This document shows, one piece after another, positions 17,663 to 25,232 of a stretch of DNA of 32,761 nt. The notes beneath the pieces are model-generated. The model was given only the letters and a program-made list of their open reading frames with translations. It was not told the origin of the DNA and did no database searches. Location of the stretch: assembly GCA_019244535.1 (NCBI GenBank), contig JAFASL010000859.1, forward strand, positions 1 to 32,761, read 5' to 3'. The stretch is from Alphaproteobacteria bacterium (GTDB lineage: Bacteria > Pseudomonadota > Alphaproteobacteria > ATCC43930 > CGMCC-115725). Position 1 is the stretch's first letter. Every line of letters starts with the position of its first letter. The translations under genes and the position numbers were made by a program.

Positions 17663-18130
17663 ATGGCAGAATCGGCACCGCCGAAAATGGCGGAGGAAGA
17701 TTTGCTGAGGATGACCGCCGATGTTGTTGCCGCCTATGTGAGCAACAATACGCTGCCTACCGCGCAGTTGGCCGAAGTAATCAACGCCGTTTACAATTCA
17801 CTCAGATCGCTCGAAGGCCACTCGGCGGAGCCCCAGGCGGAGCCGCTGAAGCCGGCGGTGCCGATCCGTAAGTCCGTCACGCCCGATTATCTGATTTGTC
17901 TCGAGGATGGCAAAAGGCTCAAAATGCTGAAGCGGCATTTGAGATCGACCTACAATATGACGCCGGACGAATACCGCGCGAAATGGGGCCTTCCGACGGA
18001 TTATCCGATGGTGGCGCCTAGCTATGCCGAGCAGCGGTCGGAATTTGCCAAGAAAATCGGGCTTGGCCGAGGCACCGGTCGCCAATCGGCTCGGCGGTCT
18101 GCCGGCAACGGAGCAAGCACAAAGAAATAG
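17663..18130 (+). CDS. MucR/Ros-family transcriptional regulator
   Basis: The 155-residue protein matches MucR/Ros regulators, which bind AT-rich targets and control surface polysaccharide, motility and cell-cycle genes in alphaproteobacteria. The N-terminal oligomerisation helix region (about 12-50) is followed by the DNA-binding core TPDYLICLEDGKRLKMLKRH and the conserved MTPDEYRAKWGLP and DYPMVAPSYAEQRS. The zinc-finger positions read C79-x2-D82-x9-H92-x3-T96, so the second Cys and second His of Ros are both replaced, as happens in some family members that fold without zinc. It has a basic, Ser/Gly-rich tail. ATG 17663 follows GGGGCGAG. It is transcribed alone from a TTGACA promoter and converges on recR. 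Confidence 0.93.
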   Translation: MAESAPPKMAEEDLLRMTADVVAAYVSNNTLPTAQLAEVINAVYNSLRSLEGHSAEPQAEPLKPAVPIRKSVTPDYLICLEDGKRLKMLKRHLRSTYNMTPDEYRAKWGLPTDYPMVAPSYAEQRSEFAKKIGLGRGTGRQSARRSAGNGASTKK

Positions 18131-18142
18131 AACCGCGCGGCT

Positions 18143-18733
18143 TCAAGTTCGTGCCAGCGCGCGCCGCGCCTTGAGGGCGGCGGCCAGGGTTCCATCGTCG
18201 AGGTAATCGAGTTCACCCCCGATCGGCACACCCTGGGCAATCCGGGTGATGGTGATATCCCTCCCGGCTAGCCGGTCCGCAAGATAATGCGCCGTCGTCT
18301 GACCTTCGACTGTCGCGTTTAGTGCCAAGATCAGCTCTTGGCCGGGCTGCAGCCGCGCGAGAAGCCGTTCGATATTGAGATCGTCCGGGCCGACACCATC
18401 GAGCGCCGATAATGTCCCACCGAGGACGTGATAACGCCCACGAAAGGCCCCGGTGCGTTCGAGAGCCCAGAGGTCTGCGAGATCTTCGACAACGCAGATC
18501 GCCGCTATATCCCTCTCGGGGTCGCGGCAGATCGTGCAGGGTTCGACTGTGTCGAGGTTTCCGCAGGAAGGGCATGGACGGACAGCGGCCGCCGCCTTGG
18601 CCAATGCGCCTGCGAGCGGTTGGAGCAGGGTTTCGCGCCGCTTGATCAGATGCAACGCGGCGCGCCGCGCCGAACGCGGGCCGAGGCCAGGCAGCTTGGC
18701 GAGCAATTGGATCAAGGTGTCGAGTTCGGACAT
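18143..18733 (-). CDS. recR: recombination mediator protein RecR
   Basis: RecR acts with RecF/RecO to load RecA on gapped DNA. The 196-residue protein has the helix-hairpin-helix [19 protein letters not shown] (11-29), a zinc finger with Cys54, Cys57, Cys66 and Cys69, a Toprim domain starting [13 protein letters not shown] (80-92), and a C-terminal Walker-B-like [18 protein letters not shown]. It is the last gene of the dnaX-ybaB-recR run, about 61 bases after ybaB. The ATG start follows GGACGAGGG. Confidence 0.97.
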   Translation of the reverse strand: MSELDTLIQLLAKLPGLGPRSARRAALHLIKRRETLLQPLAGALAKAAAAVRPCPSCGNLDTVEPCTICRDPERDIAAICVVEDLADLWALERTGAFRGRYHVLGGTLSALDGVGPDDLNIERLLARLQPGQELILALNATVEGQTTAHYLADRLAGRDITITRIAQGVPIGGELDYLDDGTLAAALKARRALART

Positions 18734-18794
18734 CCCTCGTCCCCGGCGGCACTCCGGACCTCACCTGCCACAAGCCAGGTAAGCACGACAGGTA

Positions 18795-19118
18795 TTAGAA
18801 CGGGAGCTTCATACCTCCTGGCAATTGCAAGCCGCCAGTAAGCTTCTGCATTTCCTGTTCGGCGTGAGCAGAAACTTTGCCTCGGGCATCGCCGAAGGCG
18901 GCCACGATCAGATCTTCCAGCACCTCGCCCTCTTCGGCGACGAGCAGGCTTTTGTCGATCTTGATCTTCTTCAGGTCACCCTTGCCGTTCAATGTCAGTC
19001 GAACCATGCCGCCGCCGGCTGCGCCGTTAATCTCGACGGTCTCGAGTTGGGCCTGCACTTCGGCCATCTTCGCTTGCATCTCCTGCGCCTGCTTCATCAG
19101 CTGGCCGATGTTCTTCAT
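18795..19118 (-). CDS. ybaB: YbaB/EbfC nucleoid-associated protein
   Basis: The 107-residue protein is a typical YbaB/EbfC family member that binds DNA as a dimer. It has the long N-terminal helix MKNIGQLMKQAQEMQAKMAE, the central strand segment GGGMVRLTLNGKGDLKKIKID, a LEDLIVAAFGDA helix, and a terminal LTGGLQLPGGMKLPF. Its ATG overlaps the dnaX stop (ATGA), so translation is coupled. The dnaX-ybaB-recR order is conserved in many bacteria. Confidence 0.97.
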   Translation of the reverse strand: MKNIGQLMKQAQEMQAKMAEVQAQLETVEINGAAGGGMVRLTLNGKGDLKKIKIDKSLLVAEEGEVLEDLIVAAFGDARGKVSAHAEQEMQKLTGGLQLPGGMKLPF

Positions 19119-20902
19119 GATCCGTCCTCTCCTGCATCCGCGTCGTCTCCGGGGTCTTCTGGAGGCGCCTCATCGGCATGGTCCGCCGCCGCTAACCGCT
19201 CACGGACCGCGGCGATCGTCGCGCCTGGGAATGTCTCGAGCACCGCTTGCACCAACGGATGGCTCGTGACCTCGTTCCGCAGATCCCGCTGACGGCGCTC
19301 CTCCTGCTCGCGCAAGGTCGGCTCCCCAGCGGCCTCCGAAACTGCGATCAGCCACCGGCTCCCAGTCCATTCGCTGAGCAATTGGCCAAGCCGGTTAGCC
19401 AGATCGCGCGGCGCAGCGGTAGCCGGGCGAAACTCGATCCGCCCCGGTTCAAAACGGACAAGATGAACGTCGGACCACAGGTGCGATCGAAGCAGCGGCT
19501 CACGCCTTTTGTCGCACAACGCGACGACGTCGGGAAAACTCTGCGGCATCGGGTCCGGCGCGGATTCGATGGCAGCGGCGGGGACTTCGGCGACGGCGCG
19601 CAACGCGTTCCCAGCGGTGGGCCGCGATTGGGCGCTCGCGGGGGGCTGGATGGCAGTGATCGCCGGCGAAGCGGAAACCGCGTTCGAGCGGCTGGCGTCG
19701 CCGTTACCTCGGCCCGCGGCCGGCCCCCCAGGGAGGCCGGAAACCGCCGCGACCGAGCGGACCAATTCCGCAGGAGGGGGCAGATCGGCGACGTAGGCGA
19801 TACGGACGAGCACCATTTCAGCTGCCTGGATCGCCGATGGTGCAACCTGCACCTCTTCGAGGCCCTTCAGCAGCATTTGCCAAAACCGGGCGAGAGCCGG
19901 GATGCTCAGCTTCTCGGCAAGCGGCCGAACCCGTTCCCGGTCGCCCTCGGCGATCGGATCACCCAAGCCAGCCTCGGGCGCGAGCTTCAGCCGGGTGATA
20001 AAATGACCGAGGTCGAGGAGATCCTGCAATACCATCAGCGGGTCCGCTCCGCCCTGGTAAAGGCTCCCCATCTGCTCGAGCGCGGCCGGGGCGTCGCCCC
20101 GCAACACGCTCTCCAGCAAGTCGAATACGAGACCGCGATCGGCGACACCAAGCATGTCGCGCACCGCGCTTTCCGTGATCCGCCCGGCTGCAAGAGCGAT
20201 CGCCTGATCGAGGAGGGACAGTCCATCGCGCACCGAGCCGTCCGCTGCTCGGGCAATCAGCGCAAGCGCGGTCGGCTCGACTTCGACGCGCTCCGCCTCG
20301 GCGATCCGCCGGTAGTGCGGGATCAGTTGTTCGACCGGGACCCGCCGCAGCGAAAAACGCTGGCAGCGTGATAGAACGGTGATCGGAACCTTGTTGATCT
20401 CGGTCGTTGCAAACACGAATTTGACATCGGGCGGCGGCTCTTCGAGGGTCTTCAACAGAGCGTTGAAGGCGTTCTTCGAGAGCATGTGCACTTCGTCGAT
20501 GATGTAAACCTTGTACCGGCCGGAGACCGGCCGGTAGCGCACACCCTCGGTCAGATCGCGGATATCGTCGACGCCGGTGCGGGATGCGGCATCCATCTCC
20601 AGCACGTCGACATGGCGGTCCTCTGCGATTGCGAGGCATTGAGCGCACTTGCCGCAAGGCTCCGCCGTCGAGCCGCCAGCGCCGTCTGGCCCGATGCAAT
20701 TGAGCGCGCGCGCCAGGATACGGGCAGTCGTTGTCTTGCCGACGCCGCGCACGCCGGTGAGGATAAAGGCGTGGGCGATCCGCCCGGTCGCAATCGCATT
20801 CGACAAGGTGCGGACCATCGCCTCCTGACCGATCAGCTCGGCAAAGGTCGAAGGCCGGTATTTGCGGGCGAGGACGCGGTACGCGGTCGCCGAATCGCTC
20901 AT
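19115..20902 (-). CDS. dnaX: DNA polymerase III subunit gamma/tau DnaX
   Basis: DnaX is the clamp-loader ATPase and replisome organiser. The 595-residue protein begins with YRVLARKYRPSTFAELIGQE. It has Walker A GVRGVGKT (50-57), a zinc site with Cys69, Cys83, Cys86 and Cys89, Walker B IIDEVHML (134-141), and the SRC motif (178-180). Domain III spans roughly 240-370, a Pro/Ala-rich linker follows at 390-450, and the tau-specific C-terminal domain runs to the end with an acidic tail. I saw no obvious A-rich slippery site for a gamma frameshift. The start lies about 20 bases after the SRP RNA. No strong ribosome site is seen. Confidence 0.97.
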   Translation of the reverse strand: MSDSATAYRVLARKYRPSTFAELIGQEAMVRTLSNAIATGRIAHAFILTGVRGVGKTTTARILARALNCIGPDGAGGSTAEPCGKCAQCLAIAEDRHVDVLEMDAASRTGVDDIRDLTEGVRYRPVSGRYKVYIIDEVHMLSKNAFNALLKTLEEPPPDVKFVFATTEINKVPITVLSRCQRFSLRRVPVEQLIPHYRRIAEAERVEVEPTALALIARAADGSVRDGLSLLDQAIALAAGRITESAVRDMLGVADRGLVFDLLESVLRGDAPAALEQMGSLYQGGADPLMVLQDLLDLGHFITRLKLAPEAGLGDPIAEGDRERVRPLAEKLSIPALARFWQMLLKGLEEVQVAPSAIQAAEMVLVRIAYVADLPPPAELVRSVAAVSGLPGGPAAGRGNGDASRSNAVSASPAITAIQPPASAQSRPTAGNALRAVAEVPAAAIESAPDPMPQSFPDVVALCDKRREPLLRSHLWSDVHLVRFEPGRIEFRPATAAPRDLANRLGQLLSEWTGSRWLIAVSEAAGEPTLREQEERRQRDLRNEVTSHPLVQAVLETFPGATIAAVRERLAAADHADEAPPEDPGDDADAGEDGS

Positions 20903-20921
20903 AACGAAGAACCGTATCGAG

Positions 20922-21024
20922 GCAAGGGAGACCGGACGAACGACCCAGATCGGGGCTCGTTACGGCTGCTTCCTTCCGGACCTGACCGGGTTGGCGAGGG
21001 ACCTGTCCGCCGCCGGCCTCCCTC
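20922..21024 (-). ncRNA. ffs: small bacterial signal recognition particle RNA (4.5S)
   Basis: The minus strand contains the near-invariant Ffh-binding loop GGTCAGGTCCGGAAGGAAGC followed by AGCC. It lies inside a long hairpin whose ends pair: GGGAGGCCGG near 21023-21014 with CCGGTCTCCC near 20935-20926. Intermediate pairing such as CCCTCGCCAACCCGG against the distal arm is also evident. The RNA binds Ffh to target nascent membrane proteins. Ends are approximate by a few bases. It lies directly upstream of dnaX. Confidence 0.93.
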
Positions 21025-21027
21025 GGC

Positions 21028-21033
21028 ACTATA
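21028..21033 (-). promoter_or_regulatory. candidate -10 box of ffs
   Basis: TATAGT on the minus strand ends about 6-7 bases before the predicted RNA 5' end at 21021-21024, which is the spacing expected for a -10 element. A weak TTGCCC lies 19 bases further upstream, so the -35 is poor. The leader of dnaX would come from the same promoter. Confidence 0.4.
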
Positions 21034-21087
21034 TCAGCTGTCAGCACCGCGAGGGCAAGCGCCGCCTGTGCGCTAAGGCGCGCGTGA

Positions 21088-22224
21088 TCAATGGCGCATG
21101 AAATAGACGCGATAGAGCTGGTCGCGGAAGCTCTGGCTGGTGGCGAGCGCGGTCTGGAAATCGGTCTTGCCGAGCACGTAGGTGTCCACCTCGCCTTCGG
21201 CGACGACGGTGGCGTTGCGAGGTTCGCCGCTGATCAGCGCTACCTCGCCGAAGAAGTCCCCCGGCCCCAGCCGCGCCACTTCGTGATCGGCCCGGATGAC
21301 TTCGACCTCGCCATCCGAGACAAGAAAGAACTCCTCTCCGGGCTCCCCCTCTCGGATGATCGTCTCTCCCGCGGGGTAGTGGCGCTTCTTCATATGTTCG
21401 GCGACATCGGTGAGCTGGCGCGGCGTCAAGCTCTTGAACAACTCGATCGGGCGCAGGAATTCGCAAATCCGCAAAGCGTCGTGCAGAACCACGTCGGACA
21501 TGATCCTGCCGTCCACCATGTGGACTAGGCGGTCGGCCGAATCGATGATCCGGTGGTCATGCGTGACCATCATGACGGCCGCGCCATAATCGATCGTGGT
21601 CTGCTTGAGCAGATTGATGACATTCATCGTCGAATCTTTGTCGAGCGCGGCGGTTGGCTCGTCGGCCAGGATCAGCCGCGGCTGATTGACGAGGGCGCGG
21701 CCGATCGCCACCCGCTGGCGTTCGCCGCCCGACAGAAACCTCGGCTTGTATTCGATGCGGTGGCCCAGCCCGAGCCGCTCCAGGATCCCGACGCAACGCT
21801 GCTGCATGTCGGGGAGCGCACCATTTACGAGCTGCGCCGCCATCTTGACGTTTTCATAGGCCGACAGAGCATCGAACAGATTGTGCATCTGGAAGATGAA
21901 ACCGATGTCGCGCCGGACATCGACGAGTTCGCCGCCGCTGAGCCGAGACAGCTCGCGGCCGAGCACATCGATGCGGCCCTCGTGAGCCGAGCGCAACGCA
22001 CCAATGAGGGTCAATAGCGTGGTCTTTCCCGCTCCTGACGGGCCGGTCATCACGACGAGTTGACCCGCGGGGATCTCGATCGAGTTGCCGAATAGGACCT
22101 GGTTGCGGGCTTCGCCTTCCCCGTAATAGTGATTCAGACCGTGGACCCGCACGACGGGTTCCGGCGGGGAGGACAGCGCGGCTGGCGGCGCTTCGGTTCG
22201 CTCCGCGACAACGGCGGCGCACAT
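21088..22224 (-). CDS. ABC transporter ATPase (MacB/LolD/DevA type) fused to a cyclic-nucleotide-binding-like domain
   Basis: The 378-residue protein is longer than the usual 220-250 residues of DevA/LolD ATPases. Residues about 23-250 form the ATPase: Walker A GPSGAGKT (61-68), Q-loop Gln112, signature LSGGE (164-168), Walker B LILADEP (184-190) and H-loop His222. Residues about 255-375 form a Crp/cNMP-type beta-barrel. It has GETIIREGEPGEEFFLVSDG and the phosphate-cassette-like FGEVALISGEPRNATV, including Glu327 and Arg336. The domain may gate export in response to a nucleotide or another ligand (inference). Its ATG overlaps the stop of the upstream permease (TGATG). Earlier in-frame starts exist but only within the permease gene. 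Confidence 0.9.
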   Translation of the reverse strand: MCAAVVAERTEAPPAALSSPPEPVVRVHGLNHYYGEGEARNQVLFGNSIEIPAGQLVVMTGPSGAGKTTLLTLIGALRSAHEGRIDVLGRELSRLSGGELVDVRRDIGFIFQMHNLFDALSAYENVKMAAQLVNGALPDMQQRCVGILERLGLGHRIEYKPRFLSGGERQRVAIGRALVNQPRLILADEPTAALDKDSTMNVINLLKQTTIDYGAAVMMVTHDHRIIDSADRLVHMVDGRIMSDVVLHDALRICEFLRPIELFKSLTPRQLTDVAEHMKKRHYPAGETIIREGEPGEEFFLVSDGEVEVIRADHEVARLGPGDFFGEVALISGEPRNATVVAEGEVDTYVLGKTDFQTALATSQSFRDQLYRVYFMRH

Positions 22225-23378
22225 CAGAACACCTCGGCCGGATCGGCGGTGATCACGCGGCGGACAGCAAGCGCCGCCGAGACCAGGCACATCCCCAAGG
22301 TCAGCCCGAGACTGACGAGCGCCACATAGGCGCTCATATGGAGCGGCAACAGCGCAAGCCTGCCAATCAGGTAATAGAGCAATATGCTCAGCAGCATCGC
22401 CGGCACCCAGCCCGCCAGCGCGTTGAACGCCGCTTGCCCGAAAACCACGCGCAGCAGATAGCCGGTTCGATAGCCCATCGCTTTCAACGTCGCATATTGC
22501 GGCAGCTGGTCCGAAAGATCTGTGTAAGTAACTTGATAAGAGATCAGCATTCCAACCACAAAGCCGACAATCGTGCCCATCGCAAAGATCGGCCCCGCGG
22601 AAGACACCGCCGCCTGGAAGTTGCGCTCGAACTCGATGAGCTCCGGTTTCGTGAACACGGCGATCGTCTCGGGTAATGCCTTTCGCAACGATTGCTGGAC
22701 CATCGCCGGATCATCCCCCGGGCGTACTTTGACGACGCCGACATCGACCGCAGAGGGATTGCCGGCCGGGCCGCGGAGCAGGCTGGTGAAAGTGCGGTCG
22801 CTCATGACTACGGTGCCGTCGCTCTGAAAATCGGGACCCAGGGCGAAGTCGCCAACAATCTTGACCTTCACGCCGTTGAGTTCGGCTTCCGCCGCGCCGC
22901 TGTCCATTCCAAGAAAGCGTCGCGCCCGCCGATCGACGAGAACAGAATTCGTTTCCTTCAATTTGTCGCGGCCGGCGTTCACATCGGCAAATGAAAAGAC
23001 CGGCGCGTCGGGGTCAAAGCCAAAGGCGCGGACCAGAAAGATTTTGCCGTCGGCCGGGCTCCTCCAGAAAAAGTTGAACCAATCCGCGTAAAGCGGGCGG
23101 ACGCTTGCCACCCCCGGCACGTTGCGCGCCTGATCGAGTTCGGCACGAGGAAACGGGTCGCGTGTGGCGAACTGATATTTATGGGCGCTCTGCAACACAA
23201 TGTCGGCGTCGAGGCCGCGGATGACCACGAGCGCGCTTTCGAAAAATGCCTGCTCGAAGCCGAGCTGCATCAGCATCAGCAGCACCGCAAAACCGATGCC
23301 GCCAGCGGAGCGCAGCAGCCGCGATTTGTTGGAAACGAGATTGCGCCAGGCGAGCGGCACCGAGCCCGGCCGCACCAT
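22224..23378 (-). CDS. ABC transporter permease, DevC/FtsX-like
   Basis: The product is about 384 residues with the MacB/FtsX-type layout: one N-terminal membrane helix (about 25-50), a large periplasmic domain (about 55-250), then three C-terminal membrane helices. VPLAWRNLVSNKSRLLRSA at the start and LPQYATLKAMGYRTGYLLRV before the last helices are DevC-like. It is homologous to the next permease upstream and of the same length, so the two probably form a heterodimer. ATG 23378 is chosen because it aligns with the start of its partner; a GTG four codons upstream is possible. It is coupled to the ATPase gene by a one-base overlap. Confidence 0.88.
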   Translation of the reverse strand: MVRPGSVPLAWRNLVSNKSRLLRSAGGIGFAVLLMLMQLGFEQAFFESALVVIRGLDADIVLQSAHKYQFATRDPFPRAELDQARNVPGVASVRPLYADWFNFFWRSPADGKIFLVRAFGFDPDAPVFSFADVNAGRDKLKETNSVLVDRRARRFLGMDSGAAEAELNGVKVKIVGDFALGPDFQSDGTVVMSDRTFTSLLRGPAGNPSAVDVGVVKVRPGDDPAMVQQSLRKALPETIAVFTKPELIEFERNFQAAVSSAGPIFAMGTIVGFVVGMLISYQVTYTDLSDQLPQYATLKAMGYRTGYLLRVVFGQAAFNALAGWVPAMLLSILLYYLIGRLALLPLHMSAYVALVSLGLTLGMCLVSAALAVRRVITADPAEVF

Positions 23379-23440
23379 TCCGGCAAGCACCGTTGTCGGA
23401 TGTCGGACAGGGGAGGAAGCGGTCGCCAGAACCCGCCTCT

Positions 23441-24595
23441 CTAGAACACGTCGGCGGGCGCTGCGCGGCGCAGAGTGCCGACCGAGAGCAGCGCCGAAAT
23501 CAAGGCCATCGCCACAGCGGCTACAAGCACGGTGAAAAGGCGCATTTCACTCATCGCCACCGGCAACAATGTCTGCCGGCGGATGACCGAGTAGAGCCCC
23601 ACGGCGGCACCGAGGGCGGGGATAAACCCGGCGACGACGATCAGCAGCGACATCGCGCTGACTGTGGCGGCGAGTGACCTGTCAGGATAGCCGATCGCCT
23701 TCAATGTCGCGAATTGCGGCAGCTGCCGGCTGACCTGAGTCGAGACGATCTGGTAGACGATCATGATCCCGACCACAAACGAGATCAGCAGCCCCGAGCC
23801 GAAAATGATCCCGACCGAGGTGCGCGTCGTCCAATAGGCTGTCTCGTGCGCCTCCAGCGACGTGCGCGTGAACACCTGCAGGCCGGAGCCGAGGGTCTTC
23901 CGCAACTCGTCGGCGGCGTGGTCGGGGTCCACCCCGGGCTTCAGCTGGATGGCGCCGAGATTGACGATGCTGAGGCCGCGCTGCGGGAACAGCCGGGCAA
24001 AATTGGCCGCGCTCGCCAGCACGACGCCTAGGCCCATGAACCCCGTGCCCAGCACGTACTGCCCGCCGATCGTAATTTTTCGATCACCGATTTCAACCAC
24101 TCGGCCGGTGTCGAGCGGTCCGAACATCGGGCGGGTGGCGCTGTCGACGAGCACCGTGTCGGCGCGCTCGAGCACACCAGTCTGCCGATTGATGCTTTCG
24201 GGAACGAACACCTGGCTGGCCGGGTCGAAGCCGATCACGAACACGTCCGGCCATACGCCGTCTTCGCCGCTCTTCCATTTCGCAAAACCGAAATAGATCG
24301 GCGTCGCCACTTCCACATCGGGCGAGCGCCGCGCCGCATCGAGACGGTCGAGCGGAAAGGTCCCGGGCTGGGCCTGATACTCGTATTGGTCCGAGGCGAG
24401 CAGCAGGTCGAACCGCATATTGTCGTAGAGCAACAGTCCTCCTCGAGGCACGGCATAGAAAAAGCCGAGCTCGATAAAGACAAGGAGGATCGCCATGAAA
24501 ATGCCGATCAGTGCGAGCCCGGTCCGTCTCTTGTCATAGGTCAAAATTCGCCAGGCGAGCGGAACGGTCGGGCGAAAATGAAACAGGCCGGTCAT
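23441..24595 (-). CDS. ABC transporter permease, DevC/FtsX-like (first of pair)
   Basis: This 384-residue protein has the same design as its neighbour: FRPTVPLAWRILTYDKRRTG leads into a first membrane helix with AILLVFIELGFFYAV, followed by a periplasmic domain and three C-terminal helices. LPQFATLKAIGYPDRSLAAT corresponds to the LPQYATLKAMGY of the partner. Both proteins end in a (P)A-(D/E)VF tail. ATG 24595 fits the family start although the ribosome site is weak. It heads the three-gene export operon and is divergent from the sulfur/molybdenum operon. No membrane-fusion (HlyD/DevB) gene lies next to it. Confidence 0.88.
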   Translation of the reverse strand: MTGLFHFRPTVPLAWRILTYDKRRTGLALIGIFMAILLVFIELGFFYAVPRGGLLLYDNMRFDLLLASDQYEYQAQPGTFPLDRLDAARRSPDVEVATPIYFGFAKWKSGEDGVWPDVFVIGFDPASQVFVPESINRQTGVLERADTVLVDSATRPMFGPLDTGRVVEIGDRKITIGGQYVLGTGFMGLGVVLASAANFARLFPQRGLSIVNLGAIQLKPGVDPDHAADELRKTLGSGLQVFTRTSLEAHETAYWTTRTSVGIIFGSGLLISFVVGIMIVYQIVSTQVSRQLPQFATLKAIGYPDRSLAATVSAMSLLIVVAGFIPALGAAVGLYSVIRRQTLLPVAMSEMRLFTVLVAAVAMALISALLSVGTLRRAAPADVF

Positions 24596-24681
24596 CGCGG
24601 CTCGGTTTGTACGCGAGCGGCAAAGGATCATCAACTTCCCGGTGCCGGCAGGCAGTTTTAGCCGGCGATACGAAAGGGTGA

Positions 24682-24711
24682 TTGGGGTGCAGGCGGCTTG
24701 CCGCCTATAAT
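24682..24711 (+). promoter_or_regulatory. promoter of the ior-fcc-sox operon with an inverted repeat in the spacer
   Basis: TTGGGG (24682-24687), an 18-base spacer and a perfect TATAAT (24706-24711) form a good sigma-70-type promoter. The predicted start is near 24718, about 47 bases before the first ATG. The spacer contains the perfect inverted repeat AGGCGG-CTTG-CCGCCT (24691-24706), a natural operator position for a repressor or MerR-type activator. No regulator gene for it is in the window. Confidence 0.55.
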
Positions 24712-24764
24712 CACCGACGACACTCTCCCGGCGAGGTGCCGCGAGCCGATCGAGGAGTAGCCTG

Positions 24765-25214
24765 ATGCCCCGTCTCATGATCAACGGACAGACACGAGAG
24801 GTAGAGGTCGATCCCGACACACCGTTGTTGTGGGTCCTGCGCGACAGTTTGGGTCTGACCGGCACCAAATACGGTTGCGGCATCGCTCAGTGCGGCGCTT
24901 GCACGGTTCATATCGACGGGGTCGCGACCCGCTCCTGCTCGGTCCCTGTCAGCGCCGCCGAAGGCACCCAGATCACGACGATCGAGGGTCTCCCCGCAAA
25001 TGGCGGCCTGCACCCGGTGCAACGAGCGTGGATCGCCCATGATGTCCCGCAATGCGGGTATTGCCAGAGCGGCATGATCATGGCGGTGGCCGCGCTCCTC
25101 AAAGATAAGCCGCAACCGACCGACGCCGAGATCGACGCTGCGGTGACCAATATTTGCCGTTGCGGCACCTATGCGCGCATTCGCGCGGCGATTCACACCG
25201 CCGCGCAGGCGTGA
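24765..25214 (+). CDS. (2Fe-2S)-binding subunit of a molybdenum hydroxylase (IorA-like)
   Basis: The 149-residue protein is the small electron-transfer subunit of the xanthine oxidase family, as in isoquinoline 1-oxidoreductase. A plant-type [2Fe-2S] domain uses Cys38, Cys43, Cys46 and Cys58 ([10 protein letters not shown]...SC). The second, helical domain uses Cys97, Cys100, Cys131 and Cys133 (QCGYCQSGM and NICRCGTY). It has no signal peptide, so it would be carried out folded with the Tat-exported large subunit (inference from the family). The ATG follows a strong GAGGAG. It is the first gene of the operon and lies 18 bases before the large subunit. Confidence 0.92.
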   Translation: MPRLMINGQTREVEVDPDTPLLWVLRDSLGLTGTKYGCGIAQCGACTVHIDGVATRSCSVPVSAAEGTQITTIEGLPANGGLHPVQRAWIAHDVPQCGYCQSGMIMAVAALLKDKPQPTDAEIDAAVTNICRCGTYARIRAAIHTAAQA

Positions 25215-25232
25215 GCGGGAGGGGAGCACGCC

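Noticed and set aside
19115-20902. Programmed frameshift in dnaX to make gamma
   Set aside because: No A-AAA-AAG-like slippery run or obvious stimulatory element was seen.
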